Source of the DNA: Staphylococcus sp. NAM3COL9
Lineage (GTDB): Bacteria; Bacillota; Bacilli; Staphylococcales; Staphylococcaceae
DNA length: 64,000 nucleotides
Direction: 5' to 3'
Assembly: GCF_001431205.1 (NCBI RefSeq)
Contig: NZ_LGPC01000016.1
Span: forward strand, 510,141 to 574,140
Position 1 is the first letter of the stretch. Every line of letters begins with the position of its first letter. Shown piece after piece: positions 57,520 to 64,000 of the stretch. The notes under the pieces were generated by a model. It had not been told where the DNA came from. It made no database searches and worked only from the letters and a program-made list of their open reading frames with translations. The translations under genes were made by a program, and so were the position numbers.

Positions 57520-58899
57520 CTAATTCAGTCTTATACTACTGTTCATTTTGTATACATTTGTTAACGTGTTTGTACTACCGATATTTCCCGGGAAAATAAC
57601 ATAAGGCATATTAGAATATTTTGCTTCTTCACCAGTCAGCCACACAGGCACCCCTTGTGTTATTTGACCAATTACTTGTGCTTTTTTAATTTCCAAGCCT
57701 TTAGTTGCAACATCACTAGAAGTTATTCCACCTTTTGCAATAATAAACTTTGGTTTTATGCTTAAACCTCTTACAATTCCTACCAAAGCATTTGAAATAT
57801 TTGTAGAAATTCCTAAATTATTCGTTAAATCTTCGGTCTTAATAACATCTCTAGAAGTATAGACAACTACATCTTTACTATTTTTAATTAATGCTTCTAC
57901 TTCTTGAATTCTTTTATCTATATATAGGTTCAAATCTGTTTTAGTAACTGATTTAACATCAAATTCAATTGGTGTGATATGAGTGTTATTTAGTAAATGA
58001 TGTAATTGTGATGATGTTTTTTTTACATGTGATCCAACGATAATCAAACCACCATGATTATTACTAAATTGGTTTAGATTAATAATCTCACCTGGAGTCT
58101 GACACATCGATTTTACAAAAGAGGCTGCAGTTCTAAACATAAATTTCTTATCGTAATTCGCTAAAAATGCTGTTAAACAAGAGACAAAATAATCTATATC
58201 TTCATCATTTAATGCATCTACCACTACTGCATCAAAGTTTGATACGGCGTGAAATATTTGTAATATACTTTCCTTATTTCTTTCTCTTATTTGATATAGT
58301 GTAATATGGTGTACGTTTTCAGCTTTAACGTCACCATAACTCTTCTCTTCTATAAAACTTGCCATCTTTTCAGATTCAAAACCAAACGTAGTATCATTAG
58401 CAAATTCACTTTCAGAAACAGGTTTATATTGCTCATTTTCCTTAAGATAATGTACGCCATTATATGTATACCTTTCACCTTCAAAAAATGCTGGTAAATA
58501 AAACACTGCATCAAATGCTTGTTCTGAGGCTTCACTTAAAACCTTAGGTTCCAAGTAGAAGTGACCTCTTAGAGTGGAATCGCCCCTGCTAATTACAATA
58601 TAAGGATAGTCTAAACGTCGAGAAACCAATTCTATATTCCGACTTACCTCTTGATGCAATTTCGTCGTTTCGTGTTCATTCAACGCTCTTGAATTAGTTA
58701 ATATATAGAACATAGAATTCTCTTGATTAAAACCATCTTCAATTAAATCTTCCGACCACTCTGTATACACAGGTAAGTCTTTAACAGTTTGTGTACCAGT
58801 TGGATCATCATCCAATACAATGATTTTATATTTAAAGTCTTTCAAATGCTTATGAATCTCATCATTGATTTTTTGGTTAACTAAATTTTCAGTTAGCAC
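57520..58899 (-). CDS. Four-carbon acid sugar kinase (DUF1537, OtnK/DtnK type)
   Basis: It phosphorylates 3-oxo-tetronate or threonate. The 459-residue protein has the N-terminal signature IIVLDDDPTGTQTVKDLPVY and the C-terminal nucleotide-binding part FIIAKGGITSSDVATKGL, then VWLTGEEAKY and VIFPGNIGST. It is 13 bases after the dehydrogenase gene and 16 bases before gntP. In characterised pathways the phosphorylated oxo-acid is then decarboxylated by a class II aldolase-like OtnC, and no such gene is present in this cluster. Confidence 0.9.
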   Translation of the reverse strand: MLTENLVNQKINDEIHKHLKDFKYKIIVLDDDPTGTQTVKDLPVYTEWSEDLIEDGFNQENSMFYILTNSRALNEHETTKLHQEVSRNIELVSRRLDYPYIVISRGDSTLRGHFYLEPKVLSEASEQAFDAVFYLPAFFEGERYTYNGVHYLKENEQYKPVSESEFANDTTFGFESEKMASFIEEKSYGDVKAENVHHITLYQIRERNKESILQIFHAVSNFDAVVVDALNDEDIDYFVSCLTAFLANYDKKFMFRTAASFVKSMCQTPGEIINLNQFSNNHGGLIIVGSHVKKTSSQLHHLLNNTHITPIEFDVKSVTKTDLNLYIDKRIQEVEALIKNSKDVVVYTSRDVIKTEDLTNNLGISTNISNALVGIVRGLSIKPKFIIAKGGITSSDVATKGLEIKKAQVIGQITQGVPVWLTGEEAKYSNMPYVIFPGNIGSTNTLTNVYKMNSSIRLN

Positions 58900-58912
58900 T
58901 TTCTCACCTCAT

Positions 58913-59788
58913 CTATATATTATTAATTCTTTCAAAATATTTTATAATTCCAGAATGATCATTTGCACCGTTTCCTTGTGCAACTTCCGATTTATATATT
59001 TCTTTGACTTGGTTTGCTAAAGGTAATGTTAACCCAACTGTATCTGCTGTCGAACTTACATTCTTCATATCTTTTAAATTTATATTAAGTGTTCCACCAG
59101 GTTGATAATCTTCTTCAATCATCTTAGGAAATTTTGCTTCCATAACATTTGAACCTGCAAGACCGCCTTTAATTGCCTCATGCATACTTTCTAAGTCAAT
59201 ATCAAATTTTTCTGCAAGTACAACTGCTTCGGAAAGTGCTGCAATATTTGTATTTACTATAATTTGATTCGCAAGTTTAACAACACTTCCTGCACCGACC
59301 TCACCCACTCTTATCACAGATTTGGCAATAGGTTTTAGAACGCTTTGAACGATTTCTAAATCTGATTCATCACAACCAATCATGACTGAGAGTTCACCCG
59401 TAATTGCTAACGGCTCGCCGCCACTTACAGGTGCGTCTATATATTTAATTTGTTTTTCATTCAAAACTTTACTTATCTCTAACGACTCATTTGGCGTTAA
59501 CGAACTTGTATCAATGACTGACTGAACACTAATATCTGACTGGTTTAAGATTGCATCTTTTCCACTGTATAAAACTGCTTTTACAATTTCACCATTAGGT
59601 AATGAAGTAATAATATGATCTACTTCTTGAGCCATTTGTTGTATAGATACTCTTCGTGCCCCTTCATTAACAACTTCTTGTTCTGCTTCTTTATTCAAAT
59701 CATTAACGAGAACCGTTACATTCTCTTTCAAGAAATTTTTAACCATTGGTTTTCCCATTATACCGAGACCAATAAATCCTATTTTCAT
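58913..59788 (-). CDS. LtnD/GarR-type 2-hydroxyacid dehydrogenase
   Basis: This NAD(P)-dependent enzyme is of the beta-hydroxyacid dehydrogenase family. The 291-residue protein has the Rossmann start KIGFIGLGIMGKPMVKNFL, substrate motif DAPVSGGEPLAITGELSVM and catalytic-lysine helix GAGSVVKLANQIIVNTNIAA. With the DUF1537 kinase next to it, L-threonate 2-dehydrogenase activity is the best guess; tartronate semialdehyde reductase is the alternative. It is first in the operon, downstream of a perfect cre and the GntR operators. Confidence 0.9.
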   Translation of the reverse strand: MKIGFIGLGIMGKPMVKNFLKENVTVLVNDLNKEAEQEVVNEGARRVSIQQMAQEVDHIITSLPNGEIVKAVLYSGKDAILNQSDISVQSVIDTSSLTPNESLEISKVLNEKQIKYIDAPVSGGEPLAITGELSVMIGCDESDLEIVQSVLKPIAKSVIRVGEVGAGSVVKLANQIIVNTNIAALSEAVVLAEKFDIDLESMHEAIKGGLAGSNVMEAKFPKMIEEDYQPGGTLNINLKDMKNVSSTADTVGLTLPLANQVKEIYKSEVAQGNGANDHSGIIKYFERINNI

Positions 59789-59802
59789 AAATTACACCCT
59801 CC

Positions 59803-59816
59803 TGAAAACGTTTACA
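59803..59816. promoter_or_regulatory. Perfect cre (CcpA) site
   Basis: TGAAAACGTTTACA fits the cre consensus TGNAANCGNTNNCA exactly. It lies 15 bases upstream of the dehydrogenase start, in the leader of the acid-sugar operon. Confidence 0.82.
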
Positions 59817-59823
59817 TATATTA

Positions 59824-59856
59824 TTGTATACTAAAATAATTAAAATGTATACATTT
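59824..59856. promoter_or_regulatory. Candidate GntR operators
   Basis: TTGTATAC (59824-59831) and the palindrome AAATGTATACATTT (59843-59856) share the GTATAC core typical of FCD-subfamily GntR sites. Both lie between the acid-sugar operon and the divergent gntR gene. Confidence 0.6.
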
Positions 59857-59903
59857 ATTGAAAGAATTATTTATAGTACACTTATCATAATGAGGTGAAG
59901 AAA

Positions 59904-60521
59904 TTGAACACTAAAGAATTAACTATTTATCAAAAAATTAGAAATGATATTATTTCTGGTGAATTAAAAAAAGATGAAAAGATTACAGAAGCTAAACTTG
60001 CTAAGAAATATGATGTGAGCAGAACACCTATACGTGAGGCTATGAAACAACTAGAATTAGAATATTTTATTAAAAACTCTTATATTTTCATGCCAACAAG
60101 TGAAGAATATAGACAAATTTTTGAAATGCGTATTTTGTTAGAAACATATGCATTAAGAAAAGCAGCAGTTGTATACACAAAAGAGGATTTAGAAGAATTA
60201 AATAAGTATGCTGAAATAAATATCGATAAAGAATCTGAAGATCAAATCATTGAAACGAATGACAAGTTCCATCAAAAAATTATTGCCGCGACAAATAACC
60301 AGTTTATACTCGACACATATCAAAAATATAAAAGCTTTATCTATTTATTTAGTCAAACCGTCATTAATCAACGACGTCCTGGGTTAATCGAAGAACATAA
60401 GGAAATTGTTTCGGCACTTTTTAACAGAGATATAGATTTAGCTGTTGAATTATTAGAAACACATTTAAAAAATGATTTAGAATTCAGTCTTTATTATTTA
60501 GATTTTAAAAAAACTGAATAA
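59904..60521 (+). CDS. GntR-family regulator, FCD subfamily
   Basis: TTG 59904 has TGAGGTG 6-7 bases upstream and is preferred to GTG 59895, which overlaps that site. The 205-residue protein has an N-terminal winged helix (ISGELKKDEKITEAKLAKKY, then DVSRTPIREAMKQLE). A C-terminal all-helical FCD ligand domain follows (ETNDKFHQKIIAATNN with metal-ligand Asp/His). It should repress the divergent acid-sugar operon and release on binding a sugar acid. Confidence 0.9.
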   Translation: MNTKELTIYQKIRNDIISGELKKDEKITEAKLAKKYDVSRTPIREAMKQLELEYFIKNSYIFMPTSEEYRQIFEMRILLETYALRKAAVVYTKEDLEELNKYAEINIDKESEDQIIETNDKFHQKIIAATNNQFILDTYQKYKSFIYLFSQTVINQRRPGLIEEHKEIVSALFNRDIDLAVELLETHLKNDLEFSLYYLDFKKTE

Positions 60522-60631
60522 CATAAACTAGGCGTATAAAACTAAAATAATTTAAATGAAAACTATGGATAACTTATAAATAGTTCACAGTTATTGCTTT
60601 TTTTTCGTTTTCCGCATATATTATAGATAAC

Positions 60632-60650
60632 TAGTATACTTTTTATACTA
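60632..60650 (+). promoter_or_regulatory. QsrR-type operator
   Basis: TAGTATA-CTTTT-TATACTA is a perfect inverted repeat and includes GTATA-N5-TATAC, the published site of the quinone-sensing repressor QsrR of S. aureus. It lies 69 bases before the dioxygenase gene. Confidence 0.75.
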
Positions 60651-60718
60651 CATTGGTTTGTTTTCTTTTAAATAGCTAATGGGTAAACTAGAAACTATCA
60701 TAATCCGGAGGTACACAT

Positions 60719-61645
60719 ATGAATATTGTCGGTCATCATCACATTTCAATGTATACAAAAGATGCTCAAATAAACAAAGACTTCTACACTCAAATATTAG
60801 GGTTACGCTTGGTAGAAAAATCCGTGAACCAAGATAATCCAACTATGTATCACTTATTTTTCGGAGATGAAATTGGCTCTGTCGGCACGTTACTAAGTTT
60901 TTTTGAAATTTCGAATGTGGGTAAAAATCGCCCTGGTACAAATTCTATCCATCGTTTATCATTACTCGTCCCAAATAAAGTTGCACTATCTTATTTCAAG
61001 TCACGTCTTACAGATGCCAACATTACGACAACAGATATGACGTATTTAAATCAGCCAGCACTATTATTTAAAGATGTAGATAATTTAGAAATCGTATTGC
61101 TTGTTAACGATGATTATAAAATTCCAACAACGTGGAGAAAAAACCCTTATACGGATATTCCAAAACAACATCAAATATTAGGTATGGGCCCCGTTGAGCT
61201 CAGAGTACGTGAAGCGCAACCAACAATCGATTTTCTAAAAAACGAATTAAATTATACACTTCGTCAAGATGTTGATGAAACAGTTATGACATTAGATTCA
61301 GAAGGTTTGTATACTGATTTCGTAGTTATTGAACAACAAGGAGAGCATGCGCGTCCTGGTCAAGGATATGTACATCATATTGCCGTGAACACGCCAGAAG
61401 ATTCAAATTTAGAGGCCGTATTAAATACAATTGATCATAACCCAGGAAATCATAGTGGCATGATAGACCGATACTTTTTTAAATCTCTTTATTATCGACA
61501 TAATAGTATTATGTATGAATTTGCAACTGCCTCACCAGGATTCACGGTGGATACAGATATTGAAAACCTAGGAAAAGAACTCAATTTGCCAGATTTTATG
61601 GAAAATCAAAGAGCAGAAATAGAATCTAAACTACATGACTTATAA
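60719..61645 (+). CDS. Quinone-responsive ring-cleaving dioxygenase (MhqO/CatE type)
   Basis: The 308-residue protein has two vicinal-oxygen-chelate (glyoxalase-like) modules: IVGHHHISMYTKDAQINKDFY at the N-terminus with first metal histidine, and a second module from about residue 150 (ILGMGPVELRVREAQPTIDF, GYVHHIAVNTPE). The SLYYRHNSIMYEFATASPGF stretch is typical of MhqO/MhqE-like hydroquinone dioxygenases. The QsrR-type site upstream supports a role in quinone and electrophile detoxification. GGAGG precedes the ATG. Confidence 0.88.
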   Translation: MNIVGHHHISMYTKDAQINKDFYTQILGLRLVEKSVNQDNPTMYHLFFGDEIGSVGTLLSFFEISNVGKNRPGTNSIHRLSLLVPNKVALSYFKSRLTDANITTTDMTYLNQPALLFKDVDNLEIVLLVNDDYKIPTTWRKNPYTDIPKQHQILGMGPVELRVREAQPTIDFLKNELNYTLRQDVDETVMTLDSEGLYTDFVVIEQQGEHARPGQGYVHHIAVNTPEDSNLEAVLNTIDHNPGNHSGMIDRYFFKSLYYRHNSIMYEFATASPGFTVDTDIENLGKELNLPDFMENQRAEIESKLHDL

Positions 61646-61651
61646 AAATAA

Positions 61652-61689
61652 AATGAGGTTGAGACATATATACATGTCTCAACCTCATT
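61652..61689. terminator. Terminator of the dioxygenase gene
   Basis: AATGAGGTTGAGACAT pairs with ATGTCTCAACCTCATT around ATATAC. A shortened relative of this hairpin stands before copy A of the structured repeat (18900-18923), so it travels with the repeat. Confidence 0.82.
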
Positions 61690-61698
61690 CATTATACT

Positions 61699-61827
61699 GG
61701 CAGTGGCTGACTGAATTGAAAATGTACTTATACCAATCTTTTAAAGAACTACTACTTCATTTATGGAGTTAAGTAGTTCTTATCGAAGAGCTCAGCTTTT
61801 GTATTCCAATTTTAAGTCAGCTTTGCC
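61699..61827 (+). repeat. Structured intergenic repeat, copy B
   Basis: It is 129 bases long, the same length as copy A (18940-19068). Three differences from copy A fall in stems and all turn a Watson-Crick pair into G-U when read as plus-strand RNA. They are CTTCAT/ATGAAG to ATGGAG, AAGAGC/GCTCTT to GCTTTT, and GGCTGACT/AGTCAGCC to AGTCAGCT. The downstream part (61828-61888), ending TCTCCCACTCCC, resembles the GGGAG...CTCCC hairpin family of staphylococcal intergenic repeats. Confidence 0.75.
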
Positions 61828-61917
61828 GGGGTGGATCGACGAAATCTTGTTAGAAACATTAGATTTATCTCCCACTCCCATTTTCAGTAATATTCCGCTT
61901 CAACCCATAGTTTTTTA

Positions 61918-62901
61918 TTAATTCAATTTATTGGTAACTAAACCTTCAGCAGTTTCAAAAACAGTAATATCCTTTTTGGTGATGAGATCTTCAGTTAATT
62001 GTAATTCAGTCATTTGGTTCGTATCGTACCATTTAACATACATTGTGCGTGTCGTTAAATTAAATACAGTTTGGTAAAGGGTATAATGCAATTCTCCATT
62101 TTCATCAAGCACAGCGCCTTTAGGAATACTAACGCCATCTAATAATTTGAAAGCATCCAACACATCATACTCCGGTTTGTCACTATTTATAAGGTGATTT
62201 TTTAAAAATGCAGTACGCACAAATCGCTCTGGTGCTGTATAGCCACCTGGCAAACCATAAGTTCCACCTTCATTTCCTAAGGGGTTTAGCGGTTGTCCCA
62301 TAACTGTACGTTCTTGTGGTTTATGTGGTGTAACATTTGTATAATTTCTTAAGTTTTCATAGTGCCAGTTTAAATCTGGGTTATTCGTTAATACGCCGAT
62401 TGGGTTTTCATTTATGACGATACGGCCATCTTGAAATGTAAGCTCGACAGATCTGCCTGTATTATCAGAAATGTGATAATGCAGTGGCGGGACTTCTTCA
62501 ATTTCATTTACTACATGTGCTACTACGTTGACTGACTTAGCATTTTCGATTAAATCGTCAATATTTTTATTATAGCCAAGTATCCATGTGATAATTTCAG
62601 TTTGGCTAATATTTATAAATCCTTCTCGTGCTGTTGTAGCATACGATGCATAACCTCTATAGTACTGTATGGAAGCCCCCACGCCGTGTTCATTCACACC
62701 GTCTCCAAATACGAAACCTGCCATATCACTGCCTGCTCCGATAAAACCATACAAAGTCTCACCTTTATATCCAACACGTGATTCCCAATAAAAATGACGT
62801 GGTTGTACAGCTGGTCGCCCGTCTAAATGATAGACAAAATCCATGGTACGTCCTAAAATCGCCTGATTACTCTTTGATAAGAATGAAAATCCTGTACACA
62901 T
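61918..62901 (-). CDS. Choloylglycine hydrolase-family Ntn hydrolase
   Basis: This 327-residue protein belongs to the bile-salt hydrolase/penicillin V acylase family. After Met removal Cys2 is the nucleophile (MCTGFSF), with Arg18 and Asp21 in LGRTMD as further catalytic residues. Other family stretches are YGFIGAGSDMAGFVFGDGVN, VLTNNPDLNWHYENLRNY and GLPGGYTAPERFVRTAFL. The substrate may be bile salts, penicillin V or N-acyl amino acids and cannot be fixed by eye. The S. aureus homologue is usually annotated the same way. Confidence 0.88.
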   Translation of the reverse strand: MCTGFSFLSKSNQAILGRTMDFVYHLDGRPAVQPRHFYWESRVGYKGETLYGFIGAGSDMAGFVFGDGVNEHGVGASIQYYRGYASYATTAREGFINISQTEIITWILGYNKNIDDLIENAKSVNVVAHVVNEIEEVPPLHYHISDNTGRSVELTFQDGRIVINENPIGVLTNNPDLNWHYENLRNYTNVTPHKPQERTVMGQPLNPLGNEGGTYGLPGGYTAPERFVRTAFLKNHLINSDKPEYDVLDAFKLLDGVSIPKGAVLDENGELHYTLYQTVFNLTTRTMYVKWYDTNQMTELQLTEDLITKKDITVFETAEGLVTNKLN

Positions 62902-63050
62902 TCATAATCTACTCCTTTACGCTATGCTCAATCTCTATCTATATTGATTACATTCAGTTTCTTGTTCCTCTCTATATTAGGAAACTTCTTACTATATTAA
63001 TACTAATTCGCTTGCGTAACCGAGTTACAATATAAAAACGACGTTCTTTC

Positions 63051-63586
63051 TTAATTCGTAATATATTCATACAGTTTGCATGTGTTCAATGAGGGTGGTA
63101 CATCAATAATGCGTTGATTTAACGAACCTTTATATGGTAATTTCGGTTGATACAAATGATTGATAAATGGACCATCTACTAATACATCGATGCGCTCAAG
63201 TAATGCCTTTCTCTCAGCGGTATCTTGAACTAAATATTCATATAAAAATCCTGTCCATACCCATAACGATTTGGAATTACAAAACATTGCCTCAATACTT
63301 GGGCACATTTTAAAGTAATATCTAAATTACAAAAAGGTTCGCCACCTAAAATGCTTAAACCTGAAATATAATCTGGTTCGCAATAATCCATAATTTCTTC
63401 TAAAACATTGTCATTAAAACGTTCTCCGTATCTAAAATTTTAAGAGGCTTTATTATAACAATTTTTACAAACAAAAGGGCAACCAGAAACGTACATACTG
63501 CATCTAACCCCTTCGCCATCAACAAAGCTCTGAGCTTCTATTTTAGCAATATAACCTTGTCCTTTAGTAATTTCTAAGATTTTCAT
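63051..63586 (-). pseudogene. nrdG: nrdG, anaerobic RNR activase, broken
   Basis: NrdG is the radical-SAM activase of the anaerobic ribonucleotide reductase. From ATG 63586 (overlapping the nrdD stop as ATGA) I read the SAM cluster region GEGVRCSMYVSGCPFVCKNCYN. There is then an in-frame TAA at 63440-63442 where homologues have a Gln codon (KAS-stop-NFRYGERF). The same frame continues DYISGLSILGGEPFCNLDI. Near 63278-63284 one base is missing, and the reading moves to the frame that gives LWVWTGFLYEYL and YKGSLNQRIIDVP. Two independent lesions argue for a pseudogene rather than a single sequencing error. Confidence 0.85.
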
Positions 63587-64000
63587 AATGTCGTATCTTT
63601 CAAGTGTTTAACACGTGCACACATTTCTTTATGTCGACCTTCAATTGTCGGGCGTTGTACAGGATTGCCTAAATAGTCGCAAGTTCGTTTAACGACATCT
63701 ACAGTTGCTGGATCATCATTACCGCATTCTGGACATTGATAACCTTTAGCCGTGGTTTTGCAATCTCCTTTAAAATCACATTTACGACAATGGTCGATAG
63801 GAATATTCGTCCCTAGATAACTTACTTTGTCATAGGAATAATCCCATACTGCTTCCAAAGCTTTCAAATTATGATTGAGTTTTGGAAGTAAATAGTCCAG
63901 AGAATATGGTTTAGAAACTATCCCCACTGTTAAATCTCTCATTGTTGAAAAAGTAGAACTATCTTTAAACGAATTTGTCATATATTTTTAAACATTTCAT
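63583..64000 (-). pseudogene. nrdD: nrdD C-terminal part, apparently broken (cut by window edge)
   Basis: The conserved C-terminus of anaerobic ribonucleoside-triphosphate reductase is clear: LKALEAVWDYSYDKVSYLGT, the zinc cysteines CRKC and CPEC, and DVVKRTCDYLGNP. The usual TNSF motif is at about 63970. Just before it, the same frame reads stop-N-V-stop-K-Y, and the stretch between TNSF and PKLNHNL (about 63870-63965) does not resemble the family. The 132-residue frame from ATG 63981 is therefore a remnant. The C-terminal glycyl-radical RVKHLKD context reads CARVKHLKDTTL, with no RxxGYL-type glycyl loop after the last cysteines seen here other than RTCDYL, where Gly is replaced by Asp. Confidence 0.75.

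Noticed and set aside
63278..63442. Programmed frameshift or recoding in nrdG
   Set aside because: A nonsense codon and a separate base loss 160 bases apart, without slippery sequence or recoding structure, fit decay better. A sequencing error at one of the two cannot be excluded.
63583..63981. The 132-residue frame starting at ATG 63981 as an independent zinc-finger protein
   Set aside because: It is homologous to the C-terminus of NrdD, and the ATG falls inside the conserved TNSF region, so it is a fragment, not a separate gene.

Overview
The window looks like a chromosomal segment of a low-GC, coagulase-negative Staphylococcus, probably of the saprophyticus/xylosus/cohnii/equorum group. 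The species call is an inference from gene content and from close matches to staphylococcal families (LytM, YSIRK/LPXTG surface protein, SirTM operon, Mqo, QsrR-type operator). No tRNA, rRNA, CRISPR array, prophage or intact insertion sequence was seen.

Layout. 1-4.2 kb: 5' part of cardiolipin synthase, a CynX-type MFS exporter divergent from an XRE-cupin regulator, and a small module of one short HTH regulator plus two paralogous membrane proteins of unknown function. 4.2-7.6 kb: pyruvate phosphate dikinase and its regulator, followed by the only long non-coding gap (1.1 kb). 8.7-16.4 kb: a CdaR-type regulator divergent from glycerate kinase, a KdgT-type permease and a full nickel-pincer racemase set larA-larE-larB-larC, which reads as uptake, racemisation and phosphorylation of a 2-hydroxyacid. 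16.5-18.8 kb: a Gfo/Idh/MocA oxidoreductase and small stress-type genes. 19.1-24.7 kb: the lipoylation-linked ADP-ribosylation operon (LplA2, SirTM, macrodomain, GcvH-L, luciferase-like monooxygenase) divergent from an Old Yellow Enzyme. 24.8-37.6 kb: a ThDP decarboxylase, two ketopantoate-reductase homologues, MarR and TetR regulators, a TDT transporter, a rifamycin ADP-ribosyltransferase (Arr), a glycerophosphodiesterase, LytM, two MFS transporters and a tRNA-dihydrouridine synthase.

37.8-43.5 kb: a 1918-residue Bap-like wall-anchored protein with eleven 86-residue repeats. 43.8-52.2 kb: aldehyde dehydrogenase, malate/lactate:quinone oxidoreductase, panB-panC with divergent panE (no panD beside them), a DUF2871-like protein and an AGCS amino-acid symporter under a cre site. 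52.3-56.1 kb: a second XRE-cupin/exporter pair, a flavin-oxidase-like protein and an HrtBA-like ABC exporter. 56.1-60.5 kb: a GntP permease, DUF1537 four-carbon acid-sugar kinase, LtnD-like dehydrogenase and divergent GntR regulator with a perfect cre and GTATAC-type operators. 60.6-64 kb: a QsrR-type operator with a quinone-type dioxygenase, a choloylglycine-hydrolase family enzyme, and decayed nrdG and nrdD.

The most unusual points are: a 129-bp structured repeat present twice with three pairing-preserving differences that all point to a plus-strand RNA; the lar locus in a glycerate-kinase context; the broken anaerobic ribonucleotide reductase pair; and the unknown HTH/twin-membrane-protein module. 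Carbon-catabolite control appears repeatedly: four cre-like sites precede the lar, aldehyde dehydrogenase, AGCS and four-carbon-acid units.
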